Assembly: GCF_900184265.1 (NCBI RefSeq)
Contig: NZ_FXXA01000002.1
Coordinates: forward strand, 1,696,918-1,760,917
Length of the DNA: 64,000 nucleotides
From: Eggerthella timonensis
GTDB taxonomy: Bacteria > Actinomycetota > Coriobacteriia > Coriobacteriales > Eggerthellaceae
Reading direction: 5' to 3'
Shown here: piece by piece, positions 1 to 7,667 of the stretch
How positions within the stretch are numbered: position 1 is the first letter of the stretch
Layout of the letters: each line of letters starts with the position of its first letter
The notes under the pieces: model-generated
The model's database searches: none
Seen by the model: only the letters and a program-made list of their open reading frames with translations
Told to the model about the DNA's origin: nothing
Translations under genes and position numbers: made by a program

Positions 1-2
1 AA

Positions 3-302
3 ACCGCGCCTTCGAGGGTGTTCTCCTGCCTCACCGACGAGGAGCAGGAGCAGATGGGCGCCTACCTCGATCGGCTGATCGACGCGCTCGAGGAGTCGAT
101 GGGCGAGGACGGCCGCGATTCGCTCGATCGGGCGCGCCGGCACCGCGACGAGATGCTGTCCTTCGTGCGCGGTGGCTCCGACGGCCCCGCGGGGCGCGGG
201 AGCCGTCCCGACTTCCCGTTCGGGTTCGGCGGCCCCTGCGGCCCGCTCGAGCGCGACCGTCGCGGTCGTCGCGGTTTCGGCGACGAAGGCGGGCGGGCGT
301 GA
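3..302 (+). CDS. MarR-type regulator, C-terminal part (cut by window edge)
   Basis: The reading frame is open to the left edge, so only the last 99 codons are seen. The stretch LTDEEQEQMGAYLDRLIDAL resembles the last dimerisation helix of MarR-family winged-helix regulators, where 'LT.EE...L...L..L' precedes the stop. It is followed by a charged tail and then a disordered Gly/Arg/Pro-rich tail of about 45 residues (GPAGRGSRPDFPFGFGGP), which is unusual for MarR proteins. The DNA-binding helices would lie outside the window. The stop overlaps the start of the downstream GNAT gene by 4 bp, so the two are probably translationally coupled and the regulator may control that gene. The family call rests on one helix and is moderate. 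Confidence 0.55.
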   Translation, partial: TAPSRVFSCLTDEEQEQMGAYLDRLIDALEESMGEDGRDSLDRARRHRDEMLSFVRGGSDGPAGRGSRPDFPFGFGGPCGPLERDRRGRRGFGDEGGRA

Positions 303-961
303 CGGCCGTCGCCGAGGCGGCGCTCGCGAGCTCGGTGCAGCTGGCGTGCGCGGGCACGTGCCGCCAGCTGCAGGAAGCGCGACGGATCAACCCCGCGTTT
401 CGCTTCGCGCGCCGCGAGGACATCGGCCTGATCGCCGACATGCGGTGCGCCCAGTCGCTCGAATACTGGGGCGTGGACCCTTCCTTCGACGCCGGTGCGT
501 TCCGGCAGGCCACGGAGGCGTACCTCGAGCGGAACCTCGGCACGCGCATCCTGTTCGGCATCATCGAGGATCGCGCCGAGGCGGCGTCGGTGTCGGGCCT
601 CGAGATGAACGACCGGCTGCCCACGCTCGGTTCGGCGGGCGGGGCGTGCGGCGCGGGCGAGCGCAGCGCCACCATCGTGAGCTGCTACACCCCTGCCGCG
701 CATCGGGGCAGGGGCTACATGGGCCAGATGCTCGATATCTGGATGTCGCTGGCCACGTTGCTCAACGTGGACGCGTTGTACCTCGAAAGCCACAATCCCT
801 CGATGCAGCGCATGGCGGAGCGCGACGGATACCGCCTCGTGTCGAACAAGTACAAGCTCTCGTTGGAAGGCGGTGCCGCATATGGCGAAACGATCGGAAC
901 CTCGGCGCGAATCGGACTCGATGAGCGACGCGAAACTGCTGCTGCGCATCGCCGCGGGTGA
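299..961 (+). CDS. GNAT-family N-acetyltransferase
   Basis: 220 residues with a GTG start that overlaps the stop of the preceding regulator (GTGA). The region around residue 140 (TPAAHRGRGYMGQMLDIWM) carries the R/Q-x-x-G-x-G/A acetyl-CoA pyrophosphate loop of GNAT enzymes. It is followed by a strand and helix (VDALYLESHNPSMQRMAERDGY) typical of the fold's C-terminal half. The N-terminal 30 residues (MTAVAEAALASSVQLACAGT) do not look like GNAT sequence and may be an extension or an overlong start. The substrate cannot be read from the sequence. Context suggests a two-gene unit with the MarR-like regulator. The last 40 nt overlap a possible small ORF in another frame. Confidence 0.8.
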   Translation: MTAVAEAALASSVQLACAGTCRQLQEARRINPAFRFARREDIGLIADMRCAQSLEYWGVDPSFDAGAFRQATEAYLERNLGTRILFGIIEDRAEAASVSGLEMNDRLPTLGSAGGACGAGERSATIVSCYTPAAHRGRGYMGQMLDIWMSLATLLNVDALYLESHNPSMQRMAERDGYRLVSNKYKLSLEGGAAYGETIGTSARIGLDERRETAAAHRRG

Positions 962-1055
962 AGTGGACGTGCACGAGCTGGCGTCGGGCCGTGACGACGA
1001 TCGGAAGGGCGAGAAGCAGCGCCGTGTCCGCAGCAAGCTGTTCGGCCGCTGCTAG
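921..1055 (+). CDS. possible small basic protein, unknown
   Basis: A 44-codon frame (MSDAKLLLRIAAGEVDVHEL...) begins inside the end of the GNAT gene and ends in a very basic tail (KGEKQRRVRSKLFGRC). An upstream ATG at 873 in the same frame would add 16 residues, but the ATG at 921 gives a more protein-like N-terminus. The overlap with the previous gene fits translational coupling, though I see no clear ribosome binding site. No family is recognised. It could be a chance frame in GC-rich DNA; the amphipathic helix followed by a basic tail is the only argument for it. Confidence 0.35.
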   Translation: MSDAKLLLRIAAGEVDVHELASGRDDDRKGEKQRRVRSKLFGRC

Positions 1056-1181
1056 CGCAGCCCGTCGCGGCCTGCCCGTTTGAGCGCGGACGTGTTTCGA
1101 CTGGTTGCATTCACGTCAACTGGAGCCGCCACCGCGTCTTCCCGATGGGTCGCGTCGCTTCTATATATAAGTGGAAACATC

Positions 1182-1323
1182 ATGGACAAAAAGCCGAGTA
1201 TTCTATAGATTTTCGTGAAGACTCGCCGGGTTGAATCATCCCGGCTTCCGTTTTCCCTGATGAGAAGTCCGCATTTTCTTCTATATTTATCTGAGGATAA
1301 AGAATACTCGGCTTTTTGTCCAT
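1182..1323. repeat. long inverted-repeat element E1
   Basis: Two perfectly complementary 23-nt arms (1182-1204 and 1301-1323, core ACAAAAAGCCGAGTATTCT) are separated by 96 nt. Inside, 1225-1245 forms a second hairpin (GCCGGG/CCCGGC). The middle of the spacer (1240-1257, read on the minus strand) contains GGGAAAACGGAAGCCGGG, a weak match to the central motif of the other five elements. The arms are flanked on both sides by AT, which could be a 2-bp target duplication or simply part of the palindrome. The 630-nt gap 1056-1687 holds this element, the 41-bp tandem repeat and the dnaE leader; I see no gene in it. Confidence 0.85.
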
Positions 1324-1473
1324 CGGAGCGGGCAGAACGGCTCTCGCATCGGGTATTGCGAATCGCGAGGGCTCCGTCCTTTTCCGGAGCGCGTCCCGAT
1401 CGCGAAGACGCTCGCCTCGGCCTGCTCGCGGACGATTGGCCGCAGGAGGCGAAGCGTCCTGACGCGCAGGGCG

Positions 1474-1555
1474 GACGACGGGGCCGCCGCCGCGGGCGCC
1501 GCCGTCGCGAGCCCGACGATGGGGCCGCCGCCGCGGGAGGCGCCGTCGCGAGCCC
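1474..1555. repeat. 41-bp tandem repeat, two copies, dnaE leader
   Basis: Positions 1474-1514 and 1515-1555 are two copies of a 41-bp GC-only-rich unit (beginning GACGAYGGGGCCGCCGCCGC) differing at a few bases; a third copy starts at 1556 (GACGGCG) and decays. The array lies about 130 bp before dnaE and upstream of a plausible -10 box (TAGAAT, 1634-1639). Function unknown. Confidence 0.8.
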
Positions 1556-1687
1556 GACGGCGTGGCCGCTCGGCAGGGGTGACGATCTTGCAAAAACCAT
1601 CGTTTGTTCGATCATCGAAAGCGCCGATGCTGCTAGAATGTCATCGACACAACGACGCGCATCCATGACTGACAAGAGGCACAAGAT

Positions 1688-4600
1688 ATGGCATTCGTCC
1701 ACCTGCACAACCATACCGAATATTCCCTGCTCGACGGGCACACCCACATCTACGACATGGTGAAACGAGCCGCCGACCTCGACATGCCCGCCGTGGCCAT
1801 CTCGGATCACGGCGTGATGTCCGGCGTGCCGCAGCTGTGCGAGATGTGCGACAAGGTCGAGGAGGAGACGGGCAAGCGCGTCAAGCCCATCTACGGCTGC
1901 GAGGTGTACTTCACCGTCGACGAGGAGCTGCGCAAGGACACGAAGCCCAAGCTTTACCACCTCCTCTTGCTGGCCAAGACGAACGAGGGCTACCACAACC
2001 TCGTGAAGCTCGTCAGCGAATCGCATGTCGACAACTTCTACTACAAGCCGCGCACCACGTTCAGCATGCTCCAGAAGTACGGCAAGGGCATCATCGGCTC
2101 GTCGGCGTGCATCGCCGGCATCATCCCGAAGCTGCTCGACAACCGCCAGGTGGACGAGGCGGTGGAGTGGGCCAAGAAGTTCGCCAGTTGCTTCGAGCCG
2201 GGCGACTTCTACATCGAGCTGCAGAACCAGGGCATCCGCACCGACGCCGGGTTCACGCAGACCGAGCTCAACCACATGCTGACGGACGTGGCCAAGGCCG
2301 CCGGCCTCAAGACTATCGCCACGAACGACTTCCACTACCTCACGCGCGAGGACGCGCGCGCCCAGGACTACATGCTGTGCATCGGCACGGGCGCGGCGTT
2401 CAACGACGCCAACCGCATGCGCTTCGAGAACGACCAGTTCTACATGAAGACCGAGGAGGAGATGCGCGAGGCGCTCAAGGACTTCCCCGAGGCCTGCGAC
2501 ACCACGGTCGAAGTGGCCGAGAAGGTGAACGTGGTGCTCGAGCGCGACTCCATCCTTCCGCGCTTCCCGCTGCCCGAGGGCGAGACCGAGGAGAGCTATT
2601 TCCGTAGGCGCGTCCAGGAAGGCCTGGTCAAGCACTACGGCGATCCGGTTCCGCAGGAGGCGCAGGAGCGCGCCGACTACGAGATGGGCATCATCATCCA
2701 GCAGGGCTTCCCGGCGTACTTCCTCATCGTGCAGGAGTACATCGAGTGGGCGCGCAGCCAGGGCATCGGCGTCGGCCCGGGCCGTGGCTCGGCCGCAGGC
2801 GCCATCGTGGCGTATGCCATGGACATCACCGCCCTCGACCCGCTGTCGAACGGCCTGCTGTTCGAGCGATTCCTGTCGCCCGAGCGCGTGGAGATGCCCG
2901 ATATCGACGTCGACTTCGAGCAGGGCCGCCGAGAAGAAGTGATCAACCACATCAAGGACGTGTACGGCGAGGACCACGTATCCCAGGTCATCACGTTCGG
3001 CACCCTGCAGGCCAAGAACGCCGTGCGCGACGCCGCGCGCGTGCTGGACTACCCGTACAGCACCGGCGACAAGATCACGAAGATGATCGGCGACGAGCTG
3101 GGCATCACCATCGACAAGGCCTTGGCCACGAACCCCGACCTCAAGAAGGCGTACGAGACCGAAGAGGACGTGAAGGCCGTCATCGACGCGGCGCTGTCCA
3201 TCGAAGGCCACGTGCGCGGCGAGGGCGTGCACGCATGCGCCACCATCATCTGCCGCGACCCCATGAGCGACCACGTGCCCATGAAGCGCGACACCAAGGG
3301 CGGCGGCATCATCACCCAGTACGACGGCCACTACACGCCCGAGCTGGGCCTGCTGAAAATGGACTTCCTCGGCCTGCGCACGCTCGACGTGCTCACCATC
3401 GCATGCCGCAACATCGAGCAGCGCTTCGGCACGAAGGTGATCCCCGAGGACATCCCCATCGACGACGAGGGCGCCTTCAAGCTCATGCAGTCCGGCAACA
3501 TGGACGGCTTGTTCCAGGTGGAGGGCGCGCTGTACGTCAGCCTGTTCGCGCGGCTCCCCCCGACGCGCTTCTCCGACGTCGTGGCCTCGATCGCCCTCAA
3601 CCGCCCGGGCCCGTTGGAGTCGGGCATGGTAGACGACTACGTGAAGGTGGCCCAGGGCAAGACGCCCGTCCACTACTACGACGACCGCCTGCGCCCGCTT
3701 CTGGAAGAGACCTACGGCACCATGGTCTACCAAGAGCAGATCATGCAGATCTCCATGGAGATGAGCGGCTTCTCGGCGGGCAAGGCCGACAAGCTGCGCA
3801 AGGCCATGGGCAAGAAGAAGCTCGACATCATGCGCCAGCTCCAGGCCGACTGGAACGACGGCGCGGTGGAGAACGGCTACTCGCTCGAGATCGCGAAGCA
3901 GATCTGGGAAGACGCCGAGAAGTTCGCGAAGTACGCGTTCAACAAATCGCACTCGGCCGCATACGCCATCCTGGTTATGCGGACGGCGTATTTGAAGGCG
4001 CACTACCCGAACGACTTCATGGCCGCCGTGCTGTCGTCCTACATGGGCAACACCGACCGCCTGATCCGCTACATCGCCAGCTGCAACCACTCGGGCATCC
4101 CCGTGCTGCCGCCGGACATCAACTCGTCCAACGCCGAGTTCACGCCCACCGACGAGGGCGTGCGCTTCGGCCTCGTGGGCGTGCGCGGCGTCGGCGCGAA
4201 CGTGGCCGAGGCCATCATCGAGGAGCGCGAGGCGAACGGCCCGTTCACGTCGCTGCACGACTTCGTGAACCGCCTCGATGCGAAATGCTACAACCGCAAG
4301 ACGCTCGAAGCGCTCATCAAGGGCGGGGCGTTCGACTCGACGGGCTACACGCGCAAGCAGCTCATGTACTTCGTCGACGAGACGCCGCTGCTTGAAAGCG
4401 CGTCGAAGCGCCAGAAGGACCGCGAGCGCGGCCAGGTGTCGATGTTCGACCTGTTCGGAGACGATCCGGATTCCGGCTTCGAGGAGGAGATCCCGGAGCC
4501 GGACGGCGTGGAGTGGCCGAAGCGCCAGCTGCTGTCGTTCGAGAAGGAGATCATGAAGATCTACGTCTCGGACCATCCGCTGCGTCCGTACGAGGGCACC

Positions 4601-5149
4601 ATCGCGCGTATGACGAAGTTCCAGCTGGGCGACTTGGCCGAACGCACGAAGGAGATCAAGTCCGCGGTGTTCGTGGGCATGATCTCGAACGTGGTGACGA
4701 AGCTGACGAAGCGCGGCACGAAGATGGCCACGTTCACCCTCGAGGACACGACGGGGCACGTGGAGTGCATCTGCTTCAAGTACGACGAGAACGCCGAGGC
4801 CATTCAGGAAGACGCCATCGTCAAGGTGAAGGGCAAGTTCGAGGCCAACGACCGCGGCAATCAGATCATGGCGTTCGAGGTGGAGGTCATCGAGCTCAGC
4901 GAGGCGGATGCCCGTCCGTCGCACCTCGAGCTGCGCGTGGCGATGTCCGAGTTCGACCAGTCGAAGTCGCTGCGTCTCAACCGCATCTTGAAGTCGTATC
5001 CGGGACGCGACGGCGTGGTGCTGTTCGTGCAGCAGAACGACGGCCACAAGTACCGTGCCGAGCTGCCCATCTCGGTTGATTCCCGCAGCCCCGTGATGCG
5101 CTCGGAGATCCAGGACCTCTTCGGCTCCCAGGTGTGGAGGGCTTCGTAG
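1688..5149 (+). CDS. dnaE: DNA polymerase III alpha subunit
   Basis: 1153 residues, full length for the DnaE1 type of replicative polymerase. The N-terminus (FVHLHNHTEYSLLDG) is the PHP domain with its metal-binding histidines. The catalytic aspartates are in MPDIDVDF near residue 403 and in the LLKMDFLGL segment near 555. The helix-hairpin-helix region follows, then a likely sliding-clamp binding motif (QVSMFDLF, about residue 916) and a C-terminal OB fold (VFVGMISNVVTKLTKRGTKM). The ATG at 1688 sits 7 nt after AGAGGCACA, a weak Shine-Dalgarno, and the conserved PHP start allows no longer form. A candidate -10 box lies at 1634-1639. It stands alone between two inverted-repeat elements (E1 and E2) and ends at a strong terminator. 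Confidence 0.98.
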   Translation: MAFVHLHNHTEYSLLDGHTHIYDMVKRAADLDMPAVAISDHGVMSGVPQLCEMCDKVEEETGKRVKPIYGCEVYFTVDEELRKDTKPKLYHLLLLAKTNEGYHNLVKLVSESHVDNFYYKPRTTFSMLQKYGKGIIGSSACIAGIIPKLLDNRQVDEAVEWAKKFASCFEPGDFYIELQNQGIRTDAGFTQTELNHMLTDVAKAAGLKTIATNDFHYLTREDARAQDYMLCIGTGAAFNDANRMRFENDQFYMKTEEEMREALKDFPEACDTTVEVAEKVNVVLERDSILPRFPLPEGETEESYFRRRVQEGLVKHYGDPVPQEAQERADYEMGIIIQQGFPAYFLIVQEYIEWARSQGIGVGPGRGSAAGAIVAYAMDITALDPLSNGLLFERFLSPERVEMPDIDVDFEQGRREEVINHIKDVYGEDHVSQVITFGTLQAKNAVRDAARVLDYPYSTGDKITKMIGDELGITIDKALATNPDLKKAYETEEDVKAVIDAALSIEGHVRGEGVHACATIICRDPMSDHVPMKRDTKGGGIITQYDGHYTPELGLLKMDFLGLRTLDVLTIACRNIEQRFGTKVIPEDIPIDDEGAFKLMQSGNMDGLFQVEGALYVSLFARLPPTRFSDVVASIALNRPGPLESGMVDDYVKVAQGKTPVHYYDDRLRPLLEETYGTMVYQEQIMQISMEMSGFSAGKADKLRKAMGKKKLDIMRQLQADWNDGAVENGYSLEIAKQIWEDAEKFAKYAFNKSHSAAYAILVMRTAYLKAHYPNDFMAAVLSSYMGNTDRLIRYIASCNHSGIPVLPPDINSSNAEFTPTDEGVRFGLVGVRGVGANVAEAIIEEREANGPFTSLHDFVNRLDAKCYNRKTLEALIKGGAFDSTGYTRKQLMYFVDETPLLESASKRQKDRERGQVSMFDLFGDDPDSGFEEEIPEPDGVEWPKRQLLSFEKEIMKIYVSDHPLRPYEGTIARMTKFQLGDLAERTKEIKSAVFVGMISNVVTKLTKRGTKMATFTLEDTTGHVECICFKYDENAEAIQEDAIVKVKGKFEANDRGNQIMAFEVEVIELSEADARPSHLELRVAMSEFDQSKSLRLNRILKSYPGRDGVVLFVQQNDGHKYRAELPISVDSRSPVMRSEIQDLFGSQVWRAS

Positions 5150-5173
5150 GGGCGGGACATCCTTTTGCGATCG

Positions 5174-5199
5174 AGCGGGCCTTCGGGCCCGCTTTTTTT
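5174..5199 (+). terminator. rho-independent terminator after dnaE
   Basis: An 8-bp perfect stem (AGCGGGCC / GGCCCGCT) with a TTCG loop is followed directly by seven Ts, 25 nt after the dnaE stop. Confidence 0.95.
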
Positions 5200-5270
5200 G
5201 GTCGCGGTGCCCACGGCGCGTGCGGCCACGCGCCGACGCGCTCCGTGGGCGGACTGCGCAGGATGTTCAG

Positions 5271-5435
5271 CGCTATCCGTTGCAAAACCGGGTTTTTGGC
5301 AGCCACGCCCGGTCATCTCGGAGATTGAGCGAGGCGTGACCTGCGGTTTCCCGTGCGAAGGCCGTGCTGGAACGTTCTCGATGGCAACCGGAGCGGGAAA
5401 ATCCTGCCAAAAACCCTGTTTTGCAACGGATAGCG
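5271..5435. repeat. long inverted-repeat element E2
   Basis: Arms 5271-5302 and 5404-5435 are complementary at 31 of 32 positions (core TGCAAAACCGGGTTTTTGG). The spacer is 101 nt. A sub-hairpin uses CACGCC (5304-5309) and GGCGTG (5333-5338). Exactly mid-spacer (5338-5351, minus strand) is GGAAACCGCAGGTC, the motif shared with E3 and E4. The gap 5150-5736 holds the dnaE terminator, this element and the hairpin before truA, and no gene. Confidence 0.9.
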
Positions 5436-5697
5436 TCGAGGTTTTCTGCACGTCTCGATGCAGACGCGTTTCCGTTCGAGCATCTTCGGCGTTTTGCGAC
5501 TCGCGAAGCGCTTTTCCCCAGCGCGGGATGGCGCGTCGGATGCGTGTGCCGTATGCTGGCGCGATCCGTGCTTCTCGGATGTGTCTCGCACGGAAAACGT
5601 GCTTCAGCGCCCTACGCGCGCTTCAGAGCGAGGATGGGCGCGCGGTTCCTTTCGCGTTGAGAAGGCCGGGGCCTATTCAACAATTTGGCAAGAGGAT

Positions 5698-5727
5698 ACC
5701 CGACCCCGCTTCGCAGCGGGGTCGGGT
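5698..5727 (+). promoter_or_regulatory. strong hairpin directly before truA
   Basis: A perfect 13-bp stem (ACCCGACCCCGCT with its complement) and a TCGC loop end only 9 nt before the first truA start codon, where a ribosome binding site would be expected; none is visible. It is followed by TCGTTTATC, so it could end incoming transcription or hide the translation start. Which of these applies cannot be decided from sequence. Confidence 0.7.
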
Positions 5728-5736
5728 TCGTTTATC

Positions 5737-6588
5737 ATGTCGCCTATGAATACGGAAACCATCACACCCTCCACCGCGCGAGAGCGCGAAGCGACAGCGG
5801 CCAACGCTGCCGAAAAACCCGTGCGCGATCACACGCTGGCGCTGACGCTGTCGTACAACGGCGCGCCGTTCAGCGGGTTCGCCCGCCAGCCGGGTCAGAC
5901 CACCGTGCAAGGCGACCTCGAGGACGCGTTGCGCCTGCTGTTCCGGCGCGACGTAGAGACGACGTGCGCCGGCCGCACCGATGCGGGGGTGCACGCCCTC
6001 GGCCAGGTGGTCAGCTTCGACGTGAACGATCTCGACATCGCCGGTCGCTCGTTGCCGAGCTTGCGCCGCTCGCTCAATGCGCTCACGCACGATGCCATCA
6101 CCGTGCGCGAGGTCGAGCCGAAGAAGCTGGGCTTCTCGGCGCGCTTCGACGCGCAGGCGCGCGAGTACCATTACCATCTGTGCGTGGACTCCACGAGCCC
6201 CATCTTCATGAAGGACTTCTCGTGGTTCGTTCCCGGCGGCCTCGACCTCACGGCCATGGAAGCCGGCGCGCAGCATTTGCTGGGCGAGCACGACTTCAAG
6301 AGCTTCTGCATGGCGGCATCGGCCGAGGGCAAGCCGACGCATCGCAACGTGCGCGAGATATCGTTCCATCCCGAGACGGTGATGGGCGAGAACCTCATGT
6401 CCATCAAGGTGGTGGGCAACGCGTTTCTGCACTCCATGGTGCGAACCATCGTGGGCACGCTCGTGATGGTGGGCAAGGGCCAGCGCGACGCCGATTGGGT
6501 GGGCGAGGTTCTGGAAGCCTGCGATCGTCGGGTTGCGGGAGAAAACGCCCCAGCTCAGGGGCTCGTATTCTGGCGAGTCATCTACTGA
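5737..6588 (+). CDS. truA: tRNA pseudouridine(38-40) synthase
   Basis: 283 residues. The catalytic aspartate is in CAGRTDAGVHALGQ (about residue 83), the signature of TruA, which isomerises uridines 38-40 in the anticodon arm of tRNAs. Other conserved blocks are LSYNGAPFSGFARQP near the N-terminus, FSARFDAQAREYHYHL in the middle and FLHSMVRTIVGTLVMVG near the end. The frame runs upstream to 5458, but the extension is family-unlike, so the start is either 5737 or 5746 (MSPMNTET or MNTET). Neither has a Shine-Dalgarno, and a 13-bp hairpin ends just upstream, so initiation is unusual. The 25 or so residues before LALTLSYNG are a variable extension. Confidence 0.95.
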   Translation: MSPMNTETITPSTAREREATAANAAEKPVRDHTLALTLSYNGAPFSGFARQPGQTTVQGDLEDALRLLFRRDVETTCAGRTDAGVHALGQVVSFDVNDLDIAGRSLPSLRRSLNALTHDAITVREVEPKKLGFSARFDAQAREYHYHLCVDSTSPIFMKDFSWFVPGGLDLTAMEAGAQHLLGEHDFKSFCMAASAEGKPTHRNVREISFHPETVMGENLMSIKVVGNAFLHSMVRTIVGTLVMVGKGQRDADWVGEVLEACDRRVAGENAPAQGLVFWRVIY

Positions 6589-6629
6589 CGTGCTACAATA
6601 GGCGCTCGGTAACCTGAAGGCGGCGTATC

Positions 6630-7601
6630 ATGTTTGGGAAATCAACGGAGAAGCGCGTGGCGCGCGAAGCGGACAAGATCATATCGCTCAAAGAGGATAT
6701 GGACGCGCTTTCGTGGACGCGCGTGCTTGAAATAGGCAAGCTCTTGCAGGAGGGCGTCGAGGAGGCCGATCGGGTCGCGCTTGCGTGCGAGCTTGTGTCT
6801 ATCGCCCAATCGAACCGCTCGCTGTACACGCGCTTGGGCATCGACCCGGCGCCGGCGCCGTCGCACGTCATGGCCTCGGGCATCGAGGTGCTGGAAGGCG
6901 GCCTGGCCGAAGCGGCCATCGAGGAGCGTGAAGAGCGGTTGGAGGAGCGCGTGCTGCCTCCCGTCGTGATGCCTCCTGCGATCGAGCCGGAGTCCGTCGT
7001 GGACGAGCCGAGCGAGACGGACTTCCAGGCTGCCGAGGTGCAGATGGAGCGCGATCTCGTGGCGAAGAACGACCCCGACGAAGAGGACTTCGTCGAAGCG
7101 GCGCACGCTGCGGCGCTGGCGACCGAGTCCGAGCCCGAACCGGAGCCTGAGCCCGAGCCGGAAGCGCGGGTGCCGGAGAAGCCGCTGACGATAGAGGAGC
7201 TGATCGCCGCTGCCGCCCAGTTGGAAGAGGCGGTGGACGAGCTCGAGGCGGCTGCCGCAGAGATCGAACAGCCCGAGGCGTCGGACGAGCCTGCGCAGTC
7301 CGGAGACCCCACCGAGCCCCTGCCGCCCCTCGAGGCGGTTCCCGAGCCCGAGCCCGAGCCGCAAACCGAGCCGCAACCTGAATCTCAGCCCGAGCCCGAG
7401 CCGCAACCCGAATCCCAGCTCGAGCCTCAACCTGAGCCGCAACCTGAACCCCAGTCCGAGCCCGAGCCGCAGCCGAAGCTCGCCAAGAAGCGCCGCTTCG
7501 CGCGCTTCCGCAACCTGTACGAGAGCCGCGACGGCGGGCTGTGCGTCTTCGAGGACGAGCACGGCCACCTCGTCGCCGTCGATTCGTCGAAGCTCGCCTG
7601 A
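6630..7601 (+). CDS. acidic protein with Glu-Pro repeats, unknown function
   Basis: 323 residues. Residues 1-75 are predicted helical and charged ([20 protein letters not shown]). The middle is dominated by acidic low-complexity sequence, with two blocks of (E/Q)P repeats, a short one near residue 170 and a long one near 235-285. The C-terminal 37 residues ([20 protein letters not shown]...VAVDSSKLA) are ordered-looking and probably the conserved domain. There is no signal peptide or membrane segment, so it is probably cytoplasmic, with the EP stretch as a stiff spacer. It starts 41 nt after truA (ATG 6630, GAAGG upstream) and may share its transcript. I do not recognise the family. Confidence 0.75.
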   Translation: MFGKSTEKRVAREADKIISLKEDMDALSWTRVLEIGKLLQEGVEEADRVALACELVSIAQSNRSLYTRLGIDPAPAPSHVMASGIEVLEGGLAEAAIEEREERLEERVLPPVVMPPAIEPESVVDEPSETDFQAAEVQMERDLVAKNDPDEEDFVEAAHAAALATESEPEPEPEPEPEARVPEKPLTIEELIAAAAQLEEAVDELEAAAAEIEQPEASDEPAQSGDPTEPLPPLEAVPEPEPEPQTEPQPESQPEPEPQPESQLEPQPEPQPEPQSEPEPQPKLAKKRRFARFRNLYESRDGGLCVFEDEHGHLVAVDSSKLA

Positions 7602-7641
7602 CGAAGTGGCAAAAAAAAGACTGTCCCCTTCTATGCTAAAA

Positions 7642-7665
7642 AAGAGCCCCCGACCGGGGGCTCTT
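7642..7665 (-). terminator. terminator of asnB, partly bidirectional
   Basis: A 10-bp perfect stem (AAGAGCCCCC / GGGGGCTCTT) with loop GACC, 2 nt past the asnB stop. On the minus strand it is followed by a run of Ts (complement of the As at 7637-7643). Confidence 0.93.
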
Positions 7666-7667
7666 CG

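Noticed and set aside
1052-5047. A 1331-codon open frame on the minus strand across dnaE
   Set aside because: It is a shadow of dnaE in GC-rich DNA: composition is dominated by His, Val, Leu, Arg and Asp, there is no ribosome binding site and no domain, and dnaE is certain.
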